From assembly GCA_021432635.1 (NCBI GenBank), contig MU270116.1, positions 124,001 to 188,000 on the forward strand: DNA of 64,000 nt, given 5' to 3'. This DNA is from Thozetella sp. PMI_491 (taxonomy: Eukaryota > Ascomycota > Sordariomycetes > Chaetosphaeriales > Chaetosphaeriaceae). The stretch's first letter is position 1. Each line of letters begins with the position of its first letter. Of the stretch, positions 1 to 10,997 are shown one piece after another. The notes beneath the pieces are model-generated. The model searched no databases. It was not told the origin of the DNA and saw only the letters and a list, made by a program, of their open reading frames with translations. A program made the translations under genes and the position numbers.

Positions 1-1
1 G

Positions 2-2042
2 CTGCGGTACGGGCGCGTCGAGGAGAGCTACAGCGAAGATCCGTACCTCTCGGGCGAGATGGCGTACTCGGTCGTCACCGGGCTCCAGTCGGGGAAAGTA
101 GCCGCCACTGTCAAACACTTCGCCGGCGTTGCATCTCCAGAGCAAGGAATCAACACCGGGCCAGTGCATGGAGGGCCTCGGGAGTTGCATACGACATACT
201 TGCCGTCATACAAGCGGGCCATCGTGGACGGAGGTGCATATAGCATCATGTCGGCGTATCACTGCTATGACGGCGTTCCGGCTGTCGCGAACAAGTACAT
301 GTTGACCGATATCTTGCGCGATAGCTGGGGCTACAAGGTTGGTAGTCTATGCTGGACGTGACCTGTGTACAAAAGCATATTAACTAACACGTCTCTCGAA
401 GTATTTTGTCACATCGGATGCTGGTGGCACGGACCGTCTTTGTAACGCTTTTTATATGTGTCGCGCAAGCCCGATCGATTCCGAGGCTATCGTCTCCATG
501 GTGAGTCCTCATCGATATGAGACCGGCTAGACATCTTCAGGCATCCAGCTGCTAACGCTTATCTTTGTCCCCAGGCGCTCACCGCGGGTACAGACTCGGA
601 GATGGGCGGAGGATCCTACAACTACCAGAAAATCCCCGAGATGGTCAAGGCTGGCAAACTAGACGAGAAGATCGTCGACACGGCCGTCTCTCGCGTCCTT
701 CGCGCCAAGTTCGAGCTCGGGCTCTTCGAGAACCCATACCAAGGCGTTGCTGACAACGAGACCTCAAAGTACATCAACACTCCCAAGACCGTCAAGCTTG
801 CCCGCGATCTCGACGCGGAGTCCATCGTGCTCCTCGAGAATCACAACAACGTGCTGCCCTTGAGCAAGTCAGCCAATGTGGCCGTCATTGGCCCCATGGC
901 CCACGGCTACATGAATGTGAGTCCCCTCAAAACTGCAAACATCCCTTCCCGTCTGAGTTCTGACTCCTGGACCAAAGTATGGTGACTATGTTCCGTACAA
1001 ATCCCAGTACCGAGGCGTGACGCCTCTCGACGGCATCCGCGTCGCGAGCCAAGGCACCGTGACTTATGCCAAGGGCTGCGAGCGCTGGTCCAACGATGAG
1101 TCCGGGTTCGCCGAGGCCGTCGCCGCGGCGGAGGCTGCCGACGTCGCCGTCGTCGTGGTCGGCACGTGGAGCCGCGACCAGGGCGAGCTGTGGCAGAACC
1201 TCAACGCCACTACGGGCGAGCACATTGACGTGGCGTCGCTCAACCTGGTCGGCGCCATGCCGCGGCTTGTGCGAGCCATCATCGACACCGGTAAGCCCAC
1301 GGTAGTCGTCTTTAGCAGCGGCAAGCCTGTCACCGAGCCATGGATCAGCGAGGACGCGGCCGCCCTGGTGCAGCAGTTCTACCCCTCGGAGCAGGGCGGC
1401 AATGCCCTGGCTGACGTGCTGTTTGGCAATGTCAACCCGAGCGGGAAGCTGCCCGTCAGCTTCCCGACGACCGTCGGCGCGCTCCCTAACTTTTACGACT
1501 ACCTCAACTCTGGCAGGGCGTGGCCGAATCCGGGCAAGGAATATGCGAATGGTACACTCGTCTTTGGGACCAACTATGTGCTCGATACGCCGCAGCCGCT
1601 ATATGAAGTATGTGTCCCTACCTCCTCCTCCCCATACCTTGACATGACCTAATGGAGTCTCTAGTTCGGTTACGGCAAGTCGTACAGCACCTTTGCCTAC
1701 CACAACCTCCGACTGTCAAAGCAAAATGTATCAGCAACAGATAAGATCACCATTTCAGTTGATGTAACCAACAATAGCACGCGGGATGGAACCGAGGTTG
1801 TGCAGCTCTACGTGAAAGATGTTATGGCGAGCGTAGTGGTTCCTAACATCCAGCTGAGAGGCTTCTCCAAGGTAGCGATCACGGCTGGGGCCACTCAGAC
1901 GGTCCAGATCCCCCTTAACGTGGCCGATCTCGGGGTGTGGGATATCAAGCTCAACTACCTGGTGGAGCCGGGAGACTTCTTGGTCTTGGTTGGCAGCTCT
2001 AGTTCGGATCTGAGGCTCAATGCGACACTGACAGCCAGCTAA
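2..2042 (+). CDS. Glycoside hydrolase family 3 enzyme (beta-glucosidase/beta-xylosidase type), 5' end outside window
   Basis: GH3 enzymes remove beta-linked glucose or xylose from the non-reducing end of glycosides, usually outside the cell. The visible part joins five exons: 2-337, 402-500, 575-916, 978-1607 and 1665-2042, all in frame with GT-AG introns of 57-74 bp. The first residues (RVEESYSEDPYLSGEMAYS) and KHFAG belong to the GH3 N-terminal barrel. VTSDAGGTDRLC, right after the first intron, carries the Asp expected to be the nucleophile. The alpha/beta C-terminal domain follows, starting around SIVLLENHNNVLPL. The last exon encodes a fibronectin III-like domain (DVTNNSTRDGTEVVQLYVKD), common in fungal GH3 proteins. 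The start and any signal peptide lie upstream of the window. Family is certain; substrate (glucoside or xyloside) is not decided by the sequence. Confidence 0.92.
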
Positions 2043-2355
2043 GGGGTCTCAAAGGGAGACGTGAGACTCCAAGGTTGAGTCGAGGCCGAAAGGATAATTT
2101 CTGGATCTTGTTTAATGCTCTCAGTTAATAGACTCTTGGTCCTGATGCTGCAACAAATGCAAATTAACCATCGAGGTCCGGTATCTTCTGAAGGAGCACG
2201 TAGGATCGCCTGTTCCCGGATTCACTTATAGGGCAACCATTATGAACGCCCGATATGCTCCCCTTTGTATAGATCTATAGTCATGAACCACGTATTAGGT
2301 CATCGGTACCCAGGCTCCTTCCATGCGCCAGGTCGCACCGTCTGTCTCCCATCGG
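2043..2355. other. Intergenic spacer between convergent GH3 and RAD5 genes
   Basis: This 313-bp stretch lies between two 3' ends and must hold both transcript ends. I see no open frame with coding character and no clear repeat. Confidence 0.5.
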
Positions 2356-5300
2356 CTAACCCAGGAGCTGCTTGATATCCTCGATGCGCTGCACCTTCTT
2401 TTCCTCGTCATTCATCATTCCGAGTGACGTCGCACTGAGACAAGATCAGTTAACTTATTCCGTGACGTCGGCCATGTAGCAAGGGGAGTGTACTCACATG
2501 AACTTCTTCCTATCCTGGACTTTCAGCATCCTCTCTTCGACACTCTCCTTGACAATAAAGCGATAAACCCTGACCTCATCTTCCTGCCCCATGCGGTGGA
2601 CACGGTCTATGGCCTGGGCCTCGATGGCGAAGCTCCACCATGGGTCCATCATGTAAACTCTCTTTGCACTAGTCAAATTCAGGCCGACACCGCCTGCTTT
2701 CAGGCTGATGAGCAGGATGGTGAACTTGTCCGACTCCCGGAACTCGTTCAGCACAGCCGCTCGTGCCTTCTGCGCCATGGAGCCGTCCAAGCGCAGGTAT
2801 TTCATATTGGCGCGCTCCAGGTTAGGCTCGATTTGCGTCAAAAAGGAAGTGAACTGGCTGAACACGACCGACTTCATATTGGGGTGCTCTCGTCGTAGCT
2901 GTCGCAGCTGCTGGATCAGGGTGACAACTTTGGCTGAGGAATTATTGACGCCTAGTCGCTGAAGGCTGATCCGCGGCGGCTGCTTAAACGCTGCGGCCTC
3001 ACCATCGTCGTCGTGGCGTATGACCTCGAAAATGTCGCGAACGTTGAGGACAGCGCGGCAATTGAAGCATTTTGGCAGCTCATGCCGGTCATTCTGGTGC
3101 TTGATATAGTCTAGCAAGCACTTCTTGCAGGCCGAGTGCCAACAGCCCGTCACCGTCTGCTCGATCATCTCATCTTCGGCACAGATGGGGCACTCATTGG
3201 CGGCCTCATCTCGTATTTGTTGCAAAACATGTGCGCCGAACACATTCGAGTCGGCAGGGTCATCCGTGGTGGCTGTGAACCGCTCGATCAAGGCTTGGAG
3301 GTCCATATCATCCGCAAGCCCGGCGGCAGCATCTGCAGCAGCTCCGGCTTCGTCCTCGTCTGCAACAATATCTCGGTTCCGCACCAGTACAGGGTGGCAG
3401 CAGGATTGTCGAAGCCGGAGAATCTGAGCAAAGAGGCTAGTGAAGGCCTTCATGACGGTGCCAGCCTCCACGTTGTCCTGGAATGTCTGCTTTGCTCTCG
3501 TATAGATGTAGTCGTAAACGGCGCGCTCCGGCTGGGATAGCTCGATTGCAACAATCTCGATATGCTTCGGGGGCAACGCCACCAGAGCCTGGCCGTCGGG
3601 CGTCTTCATATCCTTGGTTCGCCGCATGACAAGAGGCTCCAGCACTGTTTGAACAACGTCCAAGGCTCGTACGAAGTTCTTTGACTCGAACGGCACGGTA
3701 ATGAAAGTGCGCCAGAAGGAGAAGTTGTTCCACGGCTCTACCCGGAGGAACCGAACCAGACTGAACAGATCCTCAAGCTTGTTTACAATGGGAGTTCCGG
3801 TGAGGACCCATCGGTGGTCTGCTGCTAGCTCGTAGCATGCCCTAGACGTCTTGGCCTGGCGATTCTTGATGCTGTGGGCCTCGTCTAGAATCACGCGGAA
3901 GAAGTTGACTGAGAATAGGCCCTTGCTGTTGGACCGATCACCATGCTTGGAGGCAATCTGGCCGAACTCTGAGAGAACCACTCCGTAGCTGGTAATGATA
4001 AGGTCTGGCGCATTCGCGGCATTGGTCTCCGCGCAGAGGGTCCGGAGATCGGCGTTCTTCTCGGTGCCATAGTAGACCATCGATCGGATGGTGCCTTCTT
4101 GGGAAGCATTTTCGGCCTCGCTCTGCCATTGCGCCAGGAGGGACATGGGTGCGACCACCAAGGTCGTACATGGCGCATTAGTCACGCCGCTCGATGTCGA
4201 TTGGAGGCGAGTGAGTCTGTTGAGAGCGGGAGTAGAACTGCCAGCTTGGCGCGCCTGGAGAGCCACCTCGGATCGATGGGAATGGATCAAACTTAGCATC
4301 TGGATGGTCTTGCCCAGACCCATCTCATCTGCCAAGATGCCGCCCAGACAGTGCTGTTCTTGGGCCGGGAAATCCAGGGACAAGTCACCGGAGTATGGGT
4401 TAACATAGAAGGCACTTTGCCCGTCGATCACGGGAAGAATTTTGTCGTCGTGGTCTTTGAGGGGCCACATATACTCTTCCCAGAGAGGGTGCATTGAGGT
4501 CTCCCTTTCCTTGTTCCTCACGTCCTTCTCTTTCGCCATCATCCAGTGTAGCGATTGCTTCTGGTACGGCCTCAGTGTCATGGCAAAGGTGTCAGCGGGC
4601 TCAGCCTGTGGTGTGTCGAAGTCGAAAGACTGTGCCTTCCTGTAGAGAGCATCAAGCTGGTCCTGTTCGAGCTCCTCCCCATCCTCATTCTCGTCCGAAG
4701 GGGGTGACGAGCCCGGCGCTGCGTCACTAGCCGGCTTCGCCTGCTCCTTTTCTTTCTTCTCTGCCAGCTCGGCCGCCTCAAGCAGCCCCTGGCGCTGATC
4801 CTTCGCTGAGCTGGCATTGCCTCTTGAGGGCACCAAGTTAATCTCCTGGAAGAGACGCACCAACGCCACCTGCCTCTGCCGCAGGTCTTTTTCTTCCGTT
4901 GTCTCGTCTTGATCATATAGACCAGTTGGCCGGTTTTCGGCCGGCCGGAATCGCCGGTCCTCGAAAGCCGAGCGGAGGAGGGAGCAGCGTAGTTGGATAA
5001 AGAGAGTATCATTTGTTCGAAGCCGTTCGGGGGCGTAGACACAAGTTCCCACAAAAGAGCAGATTTTCTGGTCCATGAGAACCGAGACCCAATTGGCTGT
5101 GTCCTTGGCCAAACGCCCAACCTCCATGCCGGCGGCATTGGTGAACCGAACGATAACATCAACCCGCCTCGATGCCGCAGAACTTACACGCTGGGTGCCT
5201 AGCGGGGTACCCAGCTTCGCCTGGCCTTTCACGGATGCAGGTTTGGGCGGGCCGATCTTCTGGCGTTCAATATTCACAATATCGCCATGCTTCAAGAGGT

Positions 5301-5904
5301 TGGTGCCGGAACGGGTCGACCAGCCTTCGACGCCAAAGGCTCCGATATATCGTTTTTCTGGGATGGAACGAACGGGGGTGGCCTGGGGTCCATTGGCAGA
5401 GGCAAGTTCGTTGCGGTCGCGGCTTGACGGGTTCATTGGTGACGAGCGCTGCGTTGAATTTGCTTTCAACGGCCGCTTCACATTCTTCCAGGTGCCATCA
5501 AAGTACATATTGACAGCCCTTTCTAAATTGTCTCCGCAGTTTTGGCGTATAAGATCCAGCACCTCGGGCTTGACCTTGTCTCCTACGAAGCTCTCGAACG
5601 TGTCCTGGTCGAAGGCAAGAGAGGTCGACTTCGAGGAGCCGGCCTCGGCCCGAGGGGTTGATCGGTTGAAACCATCGGCATCGCGTTCGGAAAGAGGAGA
5701 CCTAGTAGCTGAAGGAGTTTCAGGGGTATTTCCGACGGGTCTCGGTCGGGAGACCACGTCGGCGTCTTGGAAGAATCGAGCGCGGGGCGCAGGAGACGGA
5801 GTGGCAGGCGCGGGCGAGGACGACATTGCCAGGTTCTCTGCCATGTCTGCAAAGAAGCGACGCTTCTTTGCCGGCGGCTCATCGTGATCCTGTGAGGAAT
5901 TCAT
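2356..5904 (-). CDS. RAD5: DNA repair helicase and ubiquitin ligase Rad5 (HLTF-like)
   Basis: Rad5 acts in post-replication repair: it polyubiquitinates PCNA with Ubc13-Mms2 and remodels stalled forks. The gene has two exons, 2498-5904 and 2356-2434, with a 63-bp intron at 2435-2497, giving 1161 aa. Without the intron the frame stops right after RKKFM; with it, the conserved Rad5 tail appears (ATSLGMMNDEEKKVQ to LLG). Visible parts, in order: a basic N-terminal NLS (PAKKRRFF), a UBA-like helical stretch near 110-140, a HIRAN region about 185-315, a SNF2 ATPase with Walker A GLGKT at 529-533 and DEAH at 674-677, and a C3HC4 RING with Cys905, Cys908, Cys921, His923, Cys926, Cys929, Cys946 and Cys949 embedded in the helicase. 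The C-terminal helicase motif QAIDRVHRMGQ lies near 1097-1107. RING inside SNF2 with an upstream HIRAN is diagnostic. It shares a 334-bp promoter with the divergent NDUFAF6-like gene. Confidence 0.96.
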
Positions 5905-6238
5905 GTCGACTGGTCAACGGTCCCTGGGCCGAGTCTTGGTTGTGGGGTTGTCGGCAGCGTAGGCCCCAGCCGAGACGGATGATAAATTCGGAAGACGCGA
6001 CTGACTACAATGGCGCGACTTTTGGCGTTAAGAGCTGGCCCGTGCGCTCAACCCCCAGAAGTTACGTCAGGCGCATTGGCCACCCAAGCTCCTAAATTTC
6101 TAGCGACGGAAGCTTCTAAAGCTCTTCATCGCAAACGGGCAAGCGCCACGCATGGTTGACAGCTAAGAGACACCACTGCCTCTCAGGGCCTTCTCCCCAG
6201 CCTTTCTTTTCGTCTCCCTCCTAGACGCTGCTGAGCTC
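5905..6238. promoter_or_regulatory. Divergent promoter between RAD5 and the NDUFAF6-like gene
   Basis: This 334-bp interval separates two start codons facing away from each other, so it must carry both promoters. It holds GACGCGAC at 5994-6001, GGCGCGA at 6012-6018 and TTTTGGCG at 6020-6027, which resemble MBF/E2F-type sites. Their function here is inferred only. Confidence 0.55.
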
Positions 6239-7419
6239 ATGTATCTTGCTCAATCCTTGCGCCATGGCCTGAGAAGGGGGTCGAGCCTGCAGCCGTCGCG
6301 CGACCTTCGCCGAGGTGTCGCAACACTCACTGCCGCCGATGTTGAGCAAGCCAAGCGGTACTGCGTCAACCAGCTAAAGTAGGTCTCGCAAGCATATCCT
6401 CGCATTAACTTCCATGATTACTCCGGCTTTTCTAACTCAACCTCAGGCAATTCAGCTATGAATCTTACCTTGTCCGACACTTCGTGCCTCCGCGAGCACA
6501 GGATGCCTATGATGCGCTGCGGACTCTGAACCTCGAACTCGCAAGGCTGCCCGAGACCGTGTCGAACCCCTCAATCGGGCGATTCCGTATGCAATTCTGG
6601 CGCGAGACTATCGAAAAAGTCTTCGCTGGCAATCCGCCTAAGGAGCCTGTCTCGATCCTGCTCCACAAGGCCATCACGGACCTCAAGGCGAGGTCGGGTG
6701 GGAGCGCGGCGAATTCGTTGAAATTTTGGGCGCTCCGGCTCATCAACACCCGAGAGCAATACATGGATAATCGACCGTTCACGAGCCTGGCTGCGCTCGA
6801 AGAGTACGCTGAGAACACGTACTCGTCGCTCATGTATATGACGCTGGCGGCCATGCCACTTCGATCCGTACATGTCGACCATCTAGCGAGCCATATCGGC
6901 AAGGCGTGCGGCATCGCGGCAGTCTTGCGAGGGGTACCTGTGTTGGCGGCACGGGCGCAGCCGAACCCAACCAACCCGTCCGGCACGCCGCTAGAAAGGA
7001 TCAGCACTCCGGCCCTCCTATTACCCCTCGATATCATGGCCGAGGTCGGCCTACGCGAGGAAGATGTGTTTCGGAAGGGCCCCAGCGCCGAGGGGCTGCA
7101 AGATGCCATCTTCAACGTAGCCACGCGTGCACACGACCACATTCTAACGGCGAGGGAGCTGCTCAAGAACCTCCAGGCAGGAGAAGATCCTGGCCACGAG
7201 TTTGAGCACGAGGGCGAGCTTGAGCATGTGTATTCCTCATCGAGTGATCAGGATGCTGCAGCCGATATCCAGCGTGGATTTGGCGTGCTACTGGAGGCCG
7301 TGCCTACGGCATCTTATTTGAACAACCTTGGGCAAGTGGACTTCGACCCTTTCAAGGTGAAGAGGAGCTGGAAGCTACCGTGGGACATGTATCAGGCAAC
7401 AAGAAAGAGGGAAATTTAA
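6239..7419 (+). CDS. NDUFAF6: Mitochondrial complex I assembly factor of the NDUFAF6 (phytoene synthase-like) family
   Basis: NDUFAF6 proteins are squalene/phytoene synthase-fold proteins that work in mitochondria on assembly of respiratory complex I rather than making terpenes. Two exons, 6239-6378 and 6447-7419, join across a 68-bp intron with a TCTAAC branch site, giving 370 aa. The first exon supplies an Arg-rich N-terminus with no acidic residues in its first 20 positions (MYLAQSLRHGLRRGSS), like a mitochondrial presequence. The body follows the human protein closely: RMQFWRETIEKVFAGNPP, YAENTYSSLMYMTL, HIGKACGIAAVLRGVP and LLPLDIMAEVG all have direct counterparts. The start was chosen because this ATG opens the presequence and gives correct splice phase. 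Family is very likely; the complex I role is by homology. Confidence 0.9.
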
Positions 7420-7772
7420 GCAATGCAAGTGCCTACCCATCAGCTCGGCGTGGATCATATATTGTAGGATAGTCAAGCCGGCGTCACAATAGATAGATTA
7501 TGAGGCACAGAACCTTGCCACTTCCCTCTCACCCTCTAAGAAGCTAGCTCAGCAGCTATATTTGTTGATAATAGGCGCTGTTCCTCCAAAATTTGGCCGA
7601 TTTTCTGTTTCAGACAACCGGTGCCGGTCTCAGCCTTAGCTTATCTATCGACGACGAGCTCGTACAGTTCGGCTATAACCTACACCGAACTACTCCGCGA
7701 GCTTGGCTTTCCAGTTGTTAACGTTCAGAGGTCACTATTGGATGTGAAGAACTGACACGGCTCCTTAGTTAT
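7420..7772. other. Intergenic spacer, no gene seen
   Basis: 353 bp between the 3' ends of the NDUFAF6-like gene and a weak minus-strand gene. AT-richer than the flanks, with no coding frame or repeat that I can support. Confidence 0.4.
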
Positions 7773-8623
7773 TCAATTGACGTCCCAAAGGCCATACCCA
7801 AAGCCATCGGTGAGGCCATCCCCATAGCCTGCCTCGTAACCATCCCCGTATCCTTCCTCAAAAATTTCCTCGTAGTCATCCTTAAAGTCATCATGATGGA
7901 CATTCTCGGGTTGGGTTGGAGGATTTTCTAGAACAAAGGGAAACGCCGTTTTAAATTCATCCTTCAACGTGTCAATGTTCCCGTAATGCTGTCGCCAAGT
8001 TCTTTGGTGCTCTCGGAAGAGGGTGGCAGTGTTTCCACACTCAAAATCTCCATGTTGCGGGTCAGCACTTCGTAGAAGAGCCACCACCCACGGCCAAAGA
8101 TTCTCACCAAGATCTCCCTTGGGGTAACGAAAATCCACCACCCGTCACGTAGCTAAATAGATGAGCACTTTCGGGAGTCAATGGAACTAGACCATCTAGA
8201 AGGGCTCACCTTCATCGGGAAGGGTTCTGTTGCCCGGCCATAGCACTTGAGAAGCAACAATGGTAGCTGGAACTCAGATATTACCCTGTTTCCAAAAGGT
8301 AATCCGTACATCCACGGCCGGTCGGCTGCCCTCGCGGTGGTTCTTGCCTGCCGCTCTTCCTCGACAGCTGCTACATGCACTGCGGCAACGGCCTGTGGAG
8401 GCTGCTGCTCAGGAAGTCTCCCGGGTGAAGCTTCGGCATGAGATAGAACTGCGAGAAGAACCTCGAAATTTACTCTCAGGTACGGGGATTGCTGCGCGGC
8501 GCCATCCAGATACCCGCCCTCGAGTTCCGGCTCGCTAGTACCATCAGTAGATGGAGGGTTATCATTTCTCTCCTCCTGGCCGTGTGAGTTGCCGGAGCTG
8601 TTTGTGTAGTAGGGCCACTCCAT
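7773..8623 (-). CDS. Hypothetical protein with acidic, Gly/Tyr/Asp-repeat tail (weak model)
   Basis: I do not recognise this protein. The model joins 8210-8623 and 7773-8117 across a 92-bp intron (donor GTGAGC after codon AAG, acceptor CCCCAAG), both in phase 0, giving 252 aa. The first ATG is at 8623; the frame is open a little further, but only from a non-ATG codon. The N-terminal half is rich in Ala, Glu and Arg. The second exon reads smoothly (ENLWPWVVALLRSADPQHGD) and ends in an acidic segment followed by repeats of GYGDG/GYEAG/GYGDGLTDG before the stop. The alternative acceptor at TTTAG gives a short different ending and cannot be ruled out. No domain or signal peptide is visible. Expression evidence would be needed to accept it. 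Confidence 0.4.
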
Positions 8624-9844
8624 GGAAATAGATAAATTCCCGGTCAAGATTGTCTTCTAGGCTTCGATATGCCGCTCCAGGCGTTAGGCGGTGTCTGCAG
8701 ATGCTGGAGAAACAGTGCCGGAGTGAGTTGGTAAGGCTCTGCTGAGAAGAGTTTGCAGAAGTCAGCGCGAAACACGACCTGGTTTAAATATTCCAAGGCA
8801 TGTTCTTGTAGCCCACCTCCTCTCAGCCCATCACTCTTATGACTGGTCGCCTCTGACGTGGATCAATTCACACGCGTGTCTTGTACTCGGTAATATCCAT
8901 CTCCTGCTCGGTCGACTTTGTGCGGCCGATCAAAGTAGAGTGCTAGGATCGATATGTGAATCACCCGAGTAGCCTCGCCATGATACATGGGATGGAGTAC
9001 ATCGTAATACCAAATGCGTGTCGGCGTCTCCACGCAGGCTATAGAGGCTGATTAGGGGCTTCTACAACGACCGCTAAAGGACCTGGGAGGGACCTAGTGC
9101 ATAGGCCATTACCTAGTTGGGTAGATTCGTATGGTCTATAAAGACTTAGGTGTACTGTATACTTTTTGAATAAAATTAAAAACAAAAAAAACTCTTATGC
9201 AAGGTAATTTATCTTTAGCAAGCCTCAAAAGTTGGGCTGCGCACACAGAAGAAATGAAAAACCGTCAATCCACACAGTAGATACCATACCCGGTATCTCT
9301 AAGCACATCTAAAATCCAGTAATGATCATAATTGATCTACTTCGTTGACAGATGCAGCCACTCGGGGCTCGCAGAGCCTCATCCTGGACCTGCTCCCAAA
9401 AAACTCAGTATATCCTCCTGCTGTTTGCATTCGAATGGAAGCTTTATACCCTCCCAAGCCAGCCTCTTTTACCCAGTAGACATTCTTATCGATGCCGATC
9501 AAGTCCGGACATACATAAACAAAACGTCGACCATTTCCTACTAGTTTTGGTAATGGACCAACCTATTTGCTTGCTAGGAGCGTTTGGTTGCGTTGGAAAA
9601 TCCGGTAGTACTGTAGTTAGTTGTAGTGCATGAAATAGTTCAATACCCCACCTATGTAATTAGTGCCGGGGACCACACCCTGCAGGCACCGCTATTCCCG
9701 GGACGCAATTAGTCAGATAGTCAGAACATACGGCGTCAGACTTGGCATCATCCCAGCAATCGCTCACATACCATCCACATCACCTCTTAACTCTTCCTTT
9801 TACTTTGATAGCCGTAGTCTCGCAAAGCGTCAATCTCCAGCTCA
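8624..9844. other. Intergenic region, no convincing gene
   Basis: About 1.2 kb. The part near 9040-9330 is AT-rich, including an A-rich run around 9170-9195. Short open frames at 9332-9633 have no codon bias or homology I recognise. It ends in the promoter of the zinc cluster gene. Confidence 0.45.
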
Positions 9845-10997
9845 ATGGTTAGCTCCAGTGAGGTTCCAAGCAGCTACACCCTACGATGGAACGCCCGCGC
9901 CGGCCGCGCCAACCGTCGCAGCTCCAGCACTGAGAGCGCCAGTGGCCAGGCCCTCCGCCCTAAATACTGCGCGTCCTGCAATAGATGTAGACAGTCCAGG
10001 GTTAAGTGTTCCGGCGGCACTCCCTGCTCGCGATGCGCCCGGTTACCAGACCCATCCTCTTGCGTCTATAGTATCTCCCAGCGCCGCGGAAAGCACAAAG
10101 CGCCGCCGCGCGACGTCGACGATGCCCTCTATCGCGCGAAACAGTCGAGTGGTTCCAGCTCGCCCTCGATGGTGGATAACGTGTCCGACCTAGAGTCCAT
10201 GCTCCAGCTCACCTCGGAGCAGCAACAATGGGATAATTTGGCGGTGCGTTGACCTGGGCCGCTCACTATGGACCATCGCTAACTCTCCTCTGCAGCTGGA
10301 CCCGACCATGCTCTCACAGCCCATGGTCTCGCAGCCCATGGTCTTTGATGAGCCCCTAGATCTCCATGCGGATTTGCTCGGCATGCTCGATTCCATGACG
10401 CCGACGACCCAGCCCCACTATCGTGCCGTTAGCTCTTCAGTGGGAAGTGCCGCCTGCAGCTGTGCAATTTCCCATGAGGCTTGCCTTGTCCGCCTGGGCG
10501 CTGTGCAGTCAGAGGCTAGCGCCGGTCTAGACAAAATCTTACAGCTGTTCCAGGATGTCTCAAAACATACGCCAAGCTATCTGCGATGCACCCAGTGCGA
10601 TGACCGTTGCCCGAGGCTGATGAGCTTCACCATGCTTCATCAGCGCCAGGTCCATCTTCTCTGCCTCATCGCCAAGAACCCGGTAGGCTATCTCGGCAAA
10701 TCCGAAGACCTCCGCTTCACTCTGGGCGTTTATCAAACTTCGCCAGAGGACGATTCTGACTTCAAGCGACTGGCCATCCGGGCAGCAGCACTCAAAGTCA
10801 ACTCGGACGTTGCCAGCTGGGAGGCGACTGTCCGAGCTTGTTTTAATGACATCACAGAGCTGAGGGAGACCTCTCGCATCAACGTACAATGGATGCTAGA
10901 CGCCGCCGATAACCTTAAGAGCCGCCTGAAGGTCATCCTGTCCCTTCTGGACAAAAAGGATTGGGTGGACTGCGGTCGAAGCGGACAGGGTGTATGA
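9845..10997 (+). CDS. Zn2Cys6 transcription factor, AflR-like
   Basis: Fungal-specific zinc cluster regulator, expected to bind DNA in the nucleus. Two exons, 9845-10243 and 10296-10997, joined by a 52-bp intron, give 366 aa. The binuclear cluster is at residues 45-73: Cys45, Cys48, Cys55, Cys61, Cys64 and Cys73 with spacing 2-6-5-2-8, followed by the basic linker SQRRGKHK. Cluster and linker look most like AflR, the aflatoxin/sterigmatocystin regulator, and the C-terminal half (CAISHEACLVRL, then paired Cys near RCTQCDDRC) resembles the AflR domain. A near-perfect duplication, SQPMVSQPMV, opens exon 2. No polyketide, NRPS or terpene synthase gene is in this window, so a link to a metabolite cluster is unproven. 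DNA-binding class is firm; pathway is unknown. Confidence 0.85.
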
